DNA from: Ignelater luminosus | Taxonomy: Eukaryota > Arthropoda > Insecta > Coleoptera > Elateridae | Reading direction: 5' to 3' | Assembly: GCA_011009095.1 (NCBI GenBank) | Contig: VTPC01090706.1 | Span: forward strand, 39,659-103,658 | Length of the DNA stretch: 64,000 bases | In this document: positions 13,191-25,340 of the stretch, piece after piece | Layout of the letters: every line of letters starts with the position of its first letter | Position numbering within the stretch: the stretch's first letter is position 1 | Translations under genes and position numbers: made by a program | The notes under the pieces: generated by a model | What the model saw: only the letters and a program-made list of their open reading frames with translations | What the model was told of the DNA's origin: nothing | Database searches by the model: none

Positions 13191-16100
13191 AACCCAAAAG
13201 CTACTTTACTTTCCTAGAATGTTTCAGATAACCTTTGCCTTGTTCTTGTAATGTTTTGAAACGAAAACTGAGTAAACAGAATTTAACGACTTTTGCTAAA
13301 CGATGAAGTAACGATATTGACATTTTTCAAACCGAGATTATTCAGACATGTCTAAAACAGTTTGAGTTAATGACAAGTTTAAGGTTATTTTTCTTCGGAA
13401 TATTGCCATACGGATAAACATAAACATAGTTGCAAGTCCCGAGTTACCAAAATAATTAGTTGAAATGCTTCTCTGTTTTGGTTTAATGTTTCCGATTTAT
13501 CTCAAGCTTTTTTAATAAGTTAGCATTGACAAAATTGTATGGACGTCAATTGTCATAAGAGATCTGCTTGTTTGAGACTTGATTACTGCACCAACACCAT
13601 TGTTTGAAACATCAATGTAGATTTTAGAAAGAGGAAAACATAAATTTATTTTTTATCTATCGAGACATATTTTGGGTCGTTTTTAGAGTTGCTTTGTTAA
13701 GTGTCATAATTATTTATGATTTTAATATGCATTTGTAGTTCAACTGTCTACGATAGTATGAAGTCATAAATATTGATATTAATACACTGTTTACTCTACT
13801 CATTTCATTTGATTTATTTATATGGCTGTAAATGACATTACAAAATGTGCTAACAAATTAAAGAATGCCATTAAAACAACTGAAAGAACTTCAATTTCAA
13901 CCAGCTGGATTCCATAGTATTTTCAAGAAAATTATTTATACTAGCACGATCTATATTTAAATCTTTTTCTAATCGAATCTTTTAAGCACTGAATAAACTA
14001 AATAGAATTCTTAAGAAATTACAAATAGTATACAAATTAGTCGAAATTTGTGAAACAAAAATTGATTTCTTTTCGAAAATGTCAACGGTCAGACATAAAT
14101 AGACAACTCGAGCAACAAGTGATTATTCGAAAGGAATGTGTTTTATGTATTAGAGACTGATACAAACATAACTTTTGCAAGTTTGTTAAAAGTTTTTCCG
14201 AAAGAAAGTTCAAGAAACAGAATCAAAATAAGGAAGAAGTGGACGTTAGGTAATAAAAATAAAAAAAAAAGAGAGTCAAGATTTATTTTTACAGCGATAG
14301 TAAAAGAGCCAACCAAGCACAAAAATAATTGGGTTTAACTTTTAAGAAGACGAATTGGAAAAAGTCAGTCAGTAGTAAAGCAAAAGAAGGTTTTCTGTAT
14401 GTATAATCGGTATAATCCATGACTAAAAGTGTCGGCGCCAATATTATAAATAGCGAACTTGCAGTGAGTACAGAAAACAATTGTTTAGGTAGGGAAATCA
14501 ACGATGAGAATTAACAGGTTTCAGTATTACCGTTTATTGAAGCACAATAAAAAAGAAAGATTGAGGTTAGGTACTAATTAAAAAATATTCCTGCAGCTAC
14601 TCTTTACAAAATTTGAATTGATTTTATTGAGTCTACTACTAATCAGTTTTATTGCTATTGCTACAGTTGGTTTATCAAACATAATTCTCTTTGATAATTA
14701 TTGAATTTTATGTTTGGATGATTAACCTAACCTAAAAGACTTTTAGTGAAAGTTCACTTGCTGCATAAAACTCTTTCTGCTTTCTTGATTTATAATATTA
14801 CTTCCCTTTGTAATAATTTTTTGCAAGTAATTAATTATTAGTAACTTTTTATTGTTAACCTAAAACTGTTTGACTCTTTTTATATTTTAAATAATTTAAT
14901 ATTTTGTTATATTATATTATATATTCAGCCTGTCTTCATCTTCTTTAATATGATACATTTCTAAAAATGCTATAAGTATTTCTATTTTATTTTAATTAAA
15001 ATCAAAAATATTTATTTACTCTTGTTATTATCGTTTTGATTTACAGTTTTGGTAGTTTTGACATTTACGTTCGTTATACGTTTAATGTATTCGCTTACTT
15101 CTTTTAAATGCTTGTTCATAAATCTTCTGTATGCGATTTTCTTTAGATTGTAGGTGTGACAATGCTGTGGTTCTGTCAATTAAATTATCTAGTATTAAAT
15201 TATCTAGTATTATATTATTTATGTGTTTATTGTTAATGTTTAATATTTAAGCTCGTATATCAATTTTTATTCATTTTGAGTTGAATGCTCGACAGGAAAA
15301 CCAGGTCATTCCATAAGAATTTTTGTTAAACCAATAATCTTGCAGCAATCAAGACATCCACAGGCAACAAAAAAATCAAAAGCAGTGTACGTTAAGAATC
15401 GCCTGCTGAGCATAAAAAATTGAAATAACAAGTATCAGGAAATAACTATAACAGTATGACCAAAATTCTTGGCTGATCATTAGAATCTCGCTAACGGTTA
15501 GATTGATATAAAAACAATTGATTGATGATTTTGTTTCTGGCTTTCTAAATATATTCGCTAAAAATTTAAATTTCCAAATTTCTTTAAAATCAAATATTTC
15601 TGTAACGAATAAGAATATGGAAAAACGTGAATTGCAGAATGACAGAAAATCCAACCAATTTCCTTCATTAGTAGGGTTTGCTTTTTGTTGGGTTTTGGAA
15701 AAGGATACATTTTTGTTAAATGAATAGTAAATCAAGTATCTGAAAGCTCCGGGAACCTGGAAGCCTCTAGATGCTTAAGGTAGTGCAAGGACCAGAAGCC
15801 TGCAAAAGTCGATAAAAACCCAAAACTTACAACAATGGATTTCCACAAAGAGATAAAAGTGTAAATAGCAATGGATCTTGCCAAATTTCTTTTTTTCAGA
15901 ATACAAAATCGCAAAGAGACGAATAGTTGTCCATTTGGTTTTTGGAACAGATCTTTTGACATTCGAAAGTTAGTAATTTATTAACCTGTTCTCTCAAGAT
16001 CTTTCAAGATCTACATAAAATGGTAAAAATATCTCTCCCCTCCTCTCTCTCATACACATTTAATGCTTTACTCTGTAGCAGGTCAAAAATCAAGAATTTG

Positions 16101-16223
16101 AATTTGTGATTTTTGGACAGCATGTGCATGGGAAACAAGCAAGAAGAGGCAGACAAGGTCTTATTGAGAGTTTCATGAAAGATGAGTCAATGATTTTCGA
16201 AGTGTCACGTGTAACTCAAAAAA

Positions 16224-16623
16224 NNNNNNNNNNNNNNNNNNNNNNNNNNNNNNNNNNNNNNNNNNNNNNNNNNNNNNNNNNNNNNNNNNNNNNNNNNNNN
16301 NNNNNNNNNNNNNNNNNNNNNNNNNNNNNNNNNNNNNNNNNNNNNNNNNNNNNNNNNNNNNNNNNNNNNNNNNNNNNNNNNNNNNNNNNNNNNNNNNNNN
16401 NNNNNNNNNNNNNNNNNNNNNNNNNNNNNNNNNNNNNNNNNNNNNNNNNNNNNNNNNNNNNNNNNNNNNNNNNNNNNNNNNNNNNNNNNNNNNNNNNNNN
16501 NNNNNNNNNNNNNNNNNNNNNNNNNNNNNNNNNNNNNNNNNNNNNNNNNNNNNNNNNNNNNNNNNNNNNNNNNNNNNNNNNNNNNNNNNNNNNNNNNNNN
16601 NNNNNNNNNNNNNNNNNNNNNNN
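16224..16623. other. Assembly gap (400 N)
   Basis: Exactly 400 unknown bases, a scaffolding gap of nominal or estimated size, inside PKC intron 1. The open frames that appear to cross it are artefacts of translating N. Confidence 0.99.
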
Positions 16624-19115
16624 TGATTGTCTAAGCAAACAAAAGTTAGTAATATTGTACCGAAATAGTCTATTTTACCAGAAATTTCGCAAGGTTAGGT
16701 CGAATAAGCGCTTTTTTCTGCGTTCAAAGCTTGTAATGTGAGTTAAACCATTAGAGAGTAAGATATTTGTTTTACTGTCTGCGCTGAAGTTGTAGATCAA
16801 GTCAAGAGAAATAATCTTGCTGAATTTCACTATTCGGGACTTATCATTACACTTGATAAAACTCTGATCCAAAGAACTTCGCCAGTAGGGATCCTCATTG
16901 CATTGTTAAAAGATATCGAAATGGATCAAATTTAATTTGTAAAAATCTTTTCTCGGTAGCGGAGAAAAGAGAATCGCGATTGCGAATGGAAGATGGGAGA
17001 CCATTAGGTATATGTTTTTTCCGTGCAAGATTTTTTCGGTGAGAAACAAAATTCTTGGAGTTTTGAAAGGAATATGTGTCAGGTAAAAGCCTCTAAGCAA
17101 AGTTAGTGTGAGTGCAATTTAATTCTCTTGTGTTTTCCACCTCCACCCGGTATTTAAGGAGAGGTGTGTTTTTCCATCAAGATGAAATTTTTTGTTGTGA
17201 ATGATACTTAATGACTCAACATTTGAATGCAGACAGTCTTTGATTATTTTTTTAAGATAGCAAAATTTCTATCCTTCATCTGATACCTTAAAGTGTACTT
17301 GATTGTCAAATTTGTAAAAAATTATTATTTCTTTTAACTTGAGCTACAACTTCGCTGTAGATAGCAAAACAAAATTTCTTAATGCAGAAACAAAAGAAAA
17401 ATAAAATTTACTAGTATGATACACTCTAGACTCCTAAGTGGCAATAACTTCTAAAAATGGTAGTGAAGTCTTATCTATCTTATATTCTGACACTTTTAGT
17501 TCTTAGTCTGGCAACAAAAAGATTTAAAAAACAGACTGTATTCTTAAACAATTAAACGTATAGCAATGAAAAAGCAATCCTTGAGCATTCTTTCACTATA
17601 AAAGGACCACCTGGAAGATGAAAAGATAACTAACAATCTCTACGACCATGAGAAGATCAAAGAATCGACAAAAAATTAATTCTGAAGGTTTATATAAGAA
17701 AAGGAGAGTTTATTTAACGCAGTATAATGATGAAAACATGCTTTGGGACATAAAACACTTAAAGTGTATTGTGCATTAGATATGAGACATTTCCCACAGC
17801 TTAGTAAATTTGTAATGATATCTGTAACTGCTGATTTAACATCATAACTAATTAATTTATAATTATAGCTATTCGAAATTCCACGTTTAGAAATATGTGA
17901 AAGTGTTAAAAATTCCAACCATTTTATTAATTGTTGTTATCTAATTATTTACATTTTTAAGAATAGAAAATTAGCCAAACTATAGGAAGCATTATCTATT
18001 TTTTCCTGTATAAAAATAAATTTTCATTCACTCCTTTGACTAAACGTTAAAAAAAGATTTAAATATGAGCAATAAATCAATTGACCATGCAATGTAGAAT
18101 AAAATGTTAATTTAGGGTTTATCTTAATGATTGCACAGGACGTAAAATATTTTAATCTAAAAATTCTTCTGGTAGCAATCATCTGACGTTTAATTATCTA
18201 AGATGTTTTAAAAGAACAATAAGAGTGTCACGAATGTATACACAAAAATAGTTTAACCATAATTTAATTCAAACTAAACAAAAAAGTGAATCAGATCAAA
18301 ATGTAGTACTTAATTTGTTTAGATAGAGGTTTGGCTTACGGCCAAGCATTTAGATTCCAATCTTTATGTTTCGTACAATTTAAATTGAAAGCAATTCTTT
18401 AAATTAGAATAATTTAAATAAAATCGGAATATTTTTATTAATAAATTGTATTTTTTATTTTTTAATTGAACACCCTGTATAATGCAGTGTCACTGGAAAA
18501 CGACGTCACGATCTTAAGGGCATGCGCAAAAACGTGAATTAATCGGTTGAAAATAATTCAAAAAAATTTTTAACATCTCTCGTTAAACAGGGGAAAATCT
18601 ATGTTAAAAATACATACAGGTGGTATTTTAAGAAATAAAATCAATTCAGTTAAATACAAAATTAATTCATTTTTAAAATTATAAAAGGATTGATTGGTTA
18701 ATGATTTTATTGGAAATCTTTATATTAATATACTTGAGTGGAATAATTTCTTCATTCATTATTTAAATCTATAATTAACTTGCTTTTTATATAGTAGAGA
18801 AATTTATTTTTCTTCTTCAATTATGTAATTTCATAAAATGCAAATAATAATAAATAAAACCTAATTGTTTTTTCCACATTATCCGCGAGTCCAAGCGCGC
18901 CTGTTGCTCGATTAAGATTTAATACAATGTGGGTTTTACAGTAGGTAACCGCATATTAAATTCCCCAGATTTTACGTCAATATTATCCTTTCTAAAATCT
19001 GGGAATGCACAAAGAATAGAATGAATCACAAATTAGACGCATCTAATATCGTCGTATTCATAAAAAATTAACACAAAAAAAATCAAACATTAGATATTAA
19101 ACAGAGATAACTTAC

Positions 19116-19288
19116 CAAATAAAATCTTTGCAGTGAGAACAAAATGTGGGCTGCTTAAAGAATCGAGGAATAAATTTGTGATTTTTTATGTTATAAACAT
19201 TTTTCTTCTTTAATGCTCCTTTACGTCCACGTAATCCAAATTTTTTATTTACATCGCTCGCATCTTCAATTATATCGTCGTCAGCCAT
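19116..19288 (-). CDS. Conventional protein kinase C, first coding exon
   Basis: This is the N-terminus of a Ca2+- and diacylglycerol-dependent serine/threonine kinase that acts in the cytosol and at the plasma membrane. The exon encodes 57 residues plus two bases of a tryptophan codon. An acidic lead ([12 protein letters not shown]) is followed by the autoinhibitory pseudosubstrate RKGALKKKN (residues 22-30), with alanine in place of the phospho-acceptor serine. Then comes the start of the C1A zinc finger, [20 protein letters not shown] (residues 37-56), with the first zinc ligands H37, C50 and C53. The start codon at 19288-19286 has A at -3 and G at +4 and an in-frame TGA two codons upstream, so it is the first possible start. 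The exon ends in a phase-2 GTAAG donor that pairs in phase with the exon at 2401-2432. Confidence 0.95.
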
Positions 19289-19640
19289 AATTGATCACAA
19301 AAAAACTTTTTATTAATGCCGAAAATAAAAAATGACCCAATCTGTTTGCATTCACGGTAGATGTGCGAATAGATCGCAATTCTCACTCATAATTATCCTG
19401 AATAAGTCGCTTTTTATTTTGGCGAGAAACGAGCAATACAGCACTCATCAAACGTCAATATTCACTACTCAGGTACCTTGATTGAAATACATTTTAGGTG
19501 AGACACTGTATACAACGAGAATAAATTTTTGTTTTATCCTGCCTCGCAGCTCTTTCTTTTTTCGGTGTTTTATCGAAAGTGGAACTAAACCGCGATGGAG
19601 AGTTTATACATAAGTAGATCGCACACACGTATAGACGACG
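19289..19640 (-). promoter_or_regulatory. Probable PKC 5' leader and promoter region
   Basis: Immediately upstream of the kinase start codon (higher coordinates, minus strand) is a stretch somewhat richer in CG dinucleotides than the surrounding DNA. It contains a TATAAA at 19608-19603 (minus strand) about 320 bases before the ATG. A TATA-like word in AT-rich DNA is weak evidence. An upstream non-coding exon spliced to the ATG exon is equally possible, because pyrimidine-rich AG sites also occur in the leader. Confidence 0.3.
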
Positions 19641-22258
19641 CATGTGCAAATACTCAGCTCTAAACTCAATAATTTCTTTAAAGCAGAAACAGCGCCTGTC
19701 CGTTAGCCTGCATGCGTTGGTGGAGTTGACTAGAACGTAATACTCATATTATAGGACGCAGGAGCAAAATTAACCCGGTCAGATGTAACAAGTTGAAATT
19801 ATTAATTAATATGAACGCGCTAGTACACTAAATTAGACACAGGCTCAAAAGAGTTTACACAATAAAAAAAACATCAAAACCGCACTTGAGCTTCCGCAAA
19901 TAGCGAAGGAGGAATCATAAGAAAAATGAGGAAAAAAAAATCTAATTTCGTCGTTACAGCACGATGATTTGCAAATTTGTATGCTTAAAACTTTATAACG
20001 TCTTTTATTTAGAAATATTACAATTCGTCTTTTGTTCTAATGTTTCCAGACATCTGCCTGAAATATACAACCCATTTGAAGAAAAATGAACCATTCCAAA
20101 TTCCATTCAAATTCTACAATAATAATATTTGTAGAGTAAATTAATTTCATAAAATAAAAATGCCCCAAACTGTTTTTAATATACCCAGTGTCTTTTATAT
20201 GTCAGTAGGGAATAAAATATTTTTTTATAAATTTTCATAGCTAATCATGCGAAACGAGTTTTGCGATTCTGCTCTCACTATTTTCTGCTCGAGTGCAGCA
20301 CACGTATATTTGAAATATTTGTTTCATTATTTTTCCTTAATTGATTTTTTTATTTGTTCATCAAACTCTAATTACTAATATTTCTCTCATTCATTTATCT
20401 TGAACGTTCTCGCCTCTAAAAATGCTTTGTAATACCCATTTTCCCGTACCCTTAATTGTTAATCGTTCATTCTTGTCGAACATTCACGTTTCACTACCAA
20501 CCATAAAGCATTACCAGGTATTCAATCAGTTAATTATAGAGTCTAACTTAATTGCTTGAATCGCAGTTTTTGATTTTAACACTTCGATTTTCCGTATTTA
20601 TTCAGGGTTGTACTTAAATATTCAGATGCCCAAAACGTAACAGTTAAATTCAGAGTTTTGTCAATTATAATAATAAAATTTTAAGTAGCTTCTCTTTGTT
20701 AAAATAACTTGAAATTCGGAAACTAAAAGATTTATACTTTGTTCCATGAAACAAAATTAGGTACTTATCAAGTATACTTAACGATAATAACCAAGTCTTC
20801 CTTCGTTAAATCTGATGATCAGGGGCAGATGGGGCTGGCAGGACATCAGGAAATTTTCCGATGGGTCGATAGGTTTAACGTGAGAGACAGTTTAGAAAAA
20901 GCTTTAAATAAAATAATTTACGTGTGAGTGAAACCCATCAACCCTTAGTATACACTCATTCACGCTTTCAAGAAATAAGTCAACCGTTGACTGCCGCTGT
21001 GATTGTTACCTCTTTACAGAAATTTCTGACAATCTCATTAGTTAATCAGATAATAAGACTTATGTGAAATCTGGCAAGGTGATTAATTAAACTAATTAAG
21101 GCTTGCAGTACATTGCAAGGCTTCAAATTCAGTAGGATATACTCTCGCAAACAACGAATTTAGACAGCTCCAGTATCAAGACTTTTCCTATACCTACACA
21201 TATCGTAGGCTGAACCGCCAACGCACTCCAGGTCAATTGTAAATCTCTGATTGATCTTTAAACAGTAAGCTTTCACTTTTCTCGCTGCAAATTACTAAAA
21301 GTCACCTTTTCTGAAATTCTCAATTAAACACTGCGGGAAAACCCCATTATATTTAATTTTCTAGGATTTAAAACAACAACATTTAGAACACAAAACAGGA
21401 TTGATTCTAGGTAAAAGTTAATTATTTTATTATTTAGCAAAAGCGACCAAATTAAAAAATAACAATTTTCCACTGAGTTTTAAATTTAAGTTAAATAAAA
21501 TTTTGATTCTTTCTGTTTTTATTTATTGCCGTTGCACCCTTTCGTGGAATGCACCGCTTTCTGGTAAAGTCAAATTATTTTGAAATCTTCCAAGCTTAAC
21601 ATTACTGTTAAATATTTTGTCTCTTTGAGGTACAATGTCATTTTCAATTCCGTAAAATGGACCGCAGGAAGCAGCAAAGACCGTTTTAGAATTAAATGTT
21701 TTTTTAACTAGTTGAGTCTCACGCTAGCCTCTTGCCATGTCGTTTAACTAAATGGACGTTTTATGAACCAATATGTAGCCTGCAAGCACCAGATCTGGAT
21801 GTTGAGTCCTTGTGCTAGTCAAGCTGCATTAGATGAACGAACTGAAATTGCCCATGTTGATCAAACGGCCACAGAGCAGAGAGTAGAGGAAGAAAGAGAG
21901 AAAAATAATAAAAATCTAGATTTGGCTAAGATGATTTTTGAATATTTTCAGAGCAGTGCGATCGTTGGTGCAAAATAGCTTGTTCAAAAGGTAAAGGCGT
22001 TTTCTAAGATGCTCGTCGATTTTGCACCAAGAAAGATTGCTAGAGAACACCTAATTTTTTGCTGTTTAACTCTTTGAGCAGCAAGAAGCGTTTTTGATTC
22101 AAAACCACTGTTCGGAAGAGAGGCTGAGATGTCACAAATTCAGCTTTAAGTTCGATTAGGATACCGGAATAGAATAACTTGGGTTTTGTTGGAACGAAGT
22201 GTGATCCACCGCAACCAGAGCTAGGGTTCTAGCGGAGTGAGAGCCCTGCAATAAGCAT
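19641..22258. other. Intergenic stretch, nothing identified
   Basis: AT-rich DNA upstream of the kinase. Two plus-strand open frames (20739-20927 and 21763-21978) encode 62 and 71 residues with no family signature. The second is rich in E, K and N and could be chance. I support no gene here. Confidence 0.5.
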
Positions 22259-22260
22259 TA

Positions 22261-23546
22261 TGAGGGTGGTCTGAAAAGTTTCCGACCTAACAAAGATACA
22301 AAGACATTTTTTCTGAAAATTTTTTTTTATTTTTCAACATAGTCTCATTGTAACTCTACACACTTCTCCCAGCGATGCTCCCATCTCTGTAACCCGTCCA
22401 AATAGTACTTGGCATTTTTCTCTGCAAAATAATTGTTCACGAAGGTGATTGCCTCTTCATTTGACGAAAATCTTTGTCCTCCGAGCGCAATTTTTAGATG
22501 AGGGAACAAAAAGAAGTCGCTTGGAGCTAGATCTGGTGAGTAAGGCGGATGGTCAAGCAGTTCAAACCGTAATTCGTGGATTTTCGCCATGGCAACCGCT
22601 GAGGTGTGAGACGGTGCGTTGTCTTGGTGAAACAGGATTTTCTTTTTCTGCAAATGTGGCCGTTTTTTCGCAAGTTCTGCCTTCAGCTTGTCAAGTAATG
22701 ATGCATAGTATGCTCCTGTAATGGTTTTTCCTTTTTGAAGATAATCGATTAAAATGACTATCCCAAAAAACAGTCGCCATCACTTTCCCAGCCGAAAAAA
22801 CAGTTTTTGCTTTTTTTGGAGCCGGTTCCCCCTTTGCAGTCCACTGTTTGGACTGTATTTTTGTTTCGGGCGTATAATGGTGTATCCAAGTTTCATCTAC
22901 AGTAATTAATCGGCGCCAAAACTCGGATTTATTTCGCCTAAACTGCGCCAAAAGAGCGTTGGAAATATTCATTCGAACACGTTTTTGGTCTAACGTGAGC
23001 AAACGCGGCACCCAACGCGCGGACAGCTTTCTCATGCCTAAATGTTGATTTAATATGTGACAAACACGTTTTTTTGACATGTTCGTAACCTCTGCTATCT
23101 CTCTCACTTTAATTCGGCGGTCGTCTAGCACCATTTGGTGAACTTTGGCGATGTTTTCGTCGGTAGTTGCAGTTTTTGGACGTCCCGAACGTTCATCGTC
23201 TCCCAAGCTCTTACGGCCACGTTTAAATTCAGCAGCCCAAAATTTCACTGTGGTAAATGATGGTGCAGAGTCCCCATACACAGAATCCAACTCATCTTTT
23301 ATTTGCGAAGGCGTATTGCCTTTCAAAAACAAGTATTTAATGACAGCTCGATACTCGATTTTGTCCATTTTCACAAAAAAACTCACATCAACTCACTCAA
23401 ACGACTGTTACATAAAAACTGCGCGTCCAAAATGGCTGAAACTTTGGTGAGTAACTGTCAACAGATGAACAACGAAATTCAGTAGCTTTTATTTACGAGT
23501 GCTGCCATCTTCACGTTGAGGTCGGAAACTTTTCAGACCACCCTCG
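22261..23546 (-). mobile_element. Mariner (DD34D) transposon, nearly whole, second lineage
   Basis: The element is 1,286 bases flanked by TA at 22259-22260 and 23547-23548. Its 28-base terminal repeats (22261-22288 and 23519-23546), reading GAGGGTGGTCTGAAAAGTTT…, differ only at the outermost base (T on the left, C on the right). The transposase is on the minus strand. The ends and protein differ clearly from the mariner at 4237-5527, so this is a separate invasion. It resembles mariners very common in ants and beetles whose protein is often labelled SETMAR-like. Confidence 0.95.
22327..23368 (-). pseudogene. Mariner DD34D transposase with one frameshift and an early stop
   Basis: The start MDKIEYRAVI at 23368 is the family start. 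The N-terminal DNA-binding half, WVPRLLT (119-125), D158 (ITVDETWIHHYTPE), FHQDNAPSH and YSPDLAPSDFFLFP are all present with the DD34D spacing. Near 22752-22757, just after FWDS, a few bases not divisible by three are missing where the family has about two more residues, and the frame shifts. The second part reads on from ILIDYLQKGKTITG. At 22345-22347 a TGA stands where the family has a glycine codon in CVELQGDYVEK; the in-frame family stop lies at 22327-22329. So two lesions separate this copy from a full-length frame, which suggests a fairly young loss. Confidence 0.94.
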
Positions 23547-23599
23547 TAAGATATCATGGCGGTTAGAAACAGGAAACAACATGAAGTCTTTTAAAATAA

Positions 23600-25340
23600 C
23601 TATGCCGAGAGCAAGAATTCATGACAGTTTGAAAAAGCTATTTATTGTTCTGACAAACCACTTGGAAAGCAAAAACTCAAAAGCTTAAGAAGAAGCTTCA
23701 TGTGACAGAATTGATCTTCTATAGCTAAGAATGAAACATTTTCCGAGTTGAGGGTCTGTTGCGTCAGTGTGAATTCAAAATATAAAAACCAAAGTGAATT
23801 TTCTCACCCGGAAACCAAATGCAAACGGCTAGATCAAGTAGGGATTTTCTAGATATTTCTTCAGATTATTGACAGGTATTCTTTTGAATACCTTACATAA
23901 ATCGTTGGGAATGCAGCCGGCGTTGCGAGGCGGGTTGCGGTGCACTCGTAGTATGAGTGGGCACGCTCGGCGTGGTTGTGTTTAGACCATTGGAGACCGG
24001 ACCGACGACGGAGTTGACCTGCCGAACCTCCACACTTCCCTCTTGATCACACGTTTTAAGCGAAAAGTTTCCAATCACCCATCCTTGACCGCGTGCAGCA
24101 GCCAAATACCAAATTACATCCAGGCCGAAAAGGCATACGATTATGATTTGACTTTGACAGCCAGCGTTGTATCTTCTCGAGCTGATTGAAGAATCTTCTG
24201 GAAACAAAGTTAATGGCGAAAATGCAGGATTGAATTCGAAGATGCAAGCGAAAACTATTATGTAATTATTCTGACAAGAAATTCAAAGCTGCAGAAATCT
24301 AAAAGCTTATGAAAAAATCCAACGTGCTAGACTTTGTCATAAGCACGTTCTATATAGCGTTAGTGCAGTGAAGTTTGAGATTAACTTACTTTCCTCTAAA
24401 CCAACTTGAAATGACACCGCTGGGAAGAGCAATTAGGCAGTTTCTAGAGATTATCCCGGACTTTTAACGAATTTTTCTAGAACATTGAGAATGGTTATGG
24501 GATGATAGGAAATGGGATTTGTAGGGGTCGTATAGGGTTTGAATATCACTACCATTGCAACGGCCTTCTAAGTAGATGGAATATAGTTTAGAAGTTTCTA
24601 AAGGGAGCTAATGAAGGACTTTTCTGGTAAAGAATGTCCCTACCAGAACGGAGTTTTTACCTGTAATGAAGTCTGGGAGACGAAAATTGATAACAAATAT
24701 TTGGGATTGCATCTGAGGATGGAAAAAGAAACTATTTATAATTCTGACCAAAACCGTTAGGCGCACAGAAGTCCAGAAGCTTATAGAGAAGGTCTACGTA
24801 CCAGACTTTGTCGTAAGCACCCTCCATAGCCAGGACGGGGCAATAGCAGTTAGATAGTTGTCAGAATTGAGGGCTTTTATAGCACCAGTGTAGAGGTGAA
24901 ATATGAGATTTGAAGTTAGTTTACTCTCCCTAAAACCAATTTAAAATAGTAAGACGCGGCAGGTACATTGGACATTTTCTAGATATTCTCTCAGACTTTA
25001 GAGAATTATCCTTCAAAATATCTTACGTAGGACTCGACATGACATTGATAACAACTATGGAGGGATAAGTTCTTACGGTTCTGAAAGGGTTGGAGCATTT
25101 TCATTGGATTGATGGAAAACAGCTTTACCTGAGACAGCTGTTAAACGTACTGGTCAGATGCTGAACGGTTTCTAGAAGGAATCGTCTAGTTAGAATGCTT
25201 TTCCCAAAAACAAAGTTGTTGTCGATGCAGATGACAGTCAACCTTTCGTCCCCCTAGACTTGTTGAGAAACTTTCGGGAGATGGAAATTAAAGACGAAGA
25301 TTTGGGGTTGCATCTGAGAATCAAAAATTGCCAATGTTAA
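23600..25340. repeat. Three diverged tandem copies of a 470-620 base unit
   Basis: Blocks recur in fixed order. 'ATTCTGACMARAAA…' followed by 'AGCTTA' is at about 23650, 24267 and 24737. 'AGTGNARNTTNGARATTAACTTACTTT…CYAAACCAA'-like sequence is near 23780, 24370 and 24910. 'TTTCTAGAKATT…CAGACTTT' is near 23848, 24442 and 24940. The lead-in 'TTGGGRTTGCATCTGAGRA' is at 24701 and again at 25303, marking a fourth partial copy. Divergence is high, perhaps 30-40 percent by eye. The extra length between copies one and two is accounted for by the GC-richer island at 23897-24197. I do not recognise the family. Confidence 0.6.
23897..24197 (-). CDS. Possible host exon, unidentified
   Basis: On the minus strand an open 301-base segment is framed by a TTTGTTTCCAG acceptor (ending 24198) and a GTAAGG donor (23896-23891). 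It is about half G+C in a much more AT-rich setting. Its open frame gives a hydrophobic run (SQIIIVCLFGLDVIWYLAAA), then GQGWVIGNFSLKTCDQEGSV and a Thr/Pro/Ser-rich tail (NTTTPSVPTHTTSAPQPAS). I do not recognise the protein. The second minus-strand frame is also open over part of the span, which weakens the coding call. Alternatives are a captured gene fragment inside the tandem repeats, or a non-coding exon. Confidence 0.35.

Larger units (their letters stand above)
2433..19115 (-). other. PKC intron 1 (about 16.7 kb)
   Basis: The span between the two kinase exons is bounded on the minus strand by GTAAG (19111-19115) and TTTTCAG (ending at 2433). It contains a broken mariner, LINE debris, a tandem repeat field and a 400-base gap, all listed separately. 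The stretches 2433-4236, 6661-8180, 8320-11549, 13191-16223 and 16624-19115 are AT-rich single-copy-looking DNA with no supportable gene. In the first of these, purine-rich minus-strand frames at 3307-3581 are low-complexity only. A 9-base inverted repeat (TGCTGCCAA / TTGGCAGCA) lies near 9504-9545. Long first introns are common in signalling genes and often carry enhancers, but no specific regulatory site can be read here. Confidence 0.85.

Noticed and set aside
16106-16741. Open frames running through the N block
   Set aside because: They are open only because unknown bases were translated as X; the flanking residues have no motif.
22449-22721. Plus-strand frames opposite mariner 2 (also 23145-23485)
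   Set aside because: Shadows of the minus-strand transposase, with no independent support.
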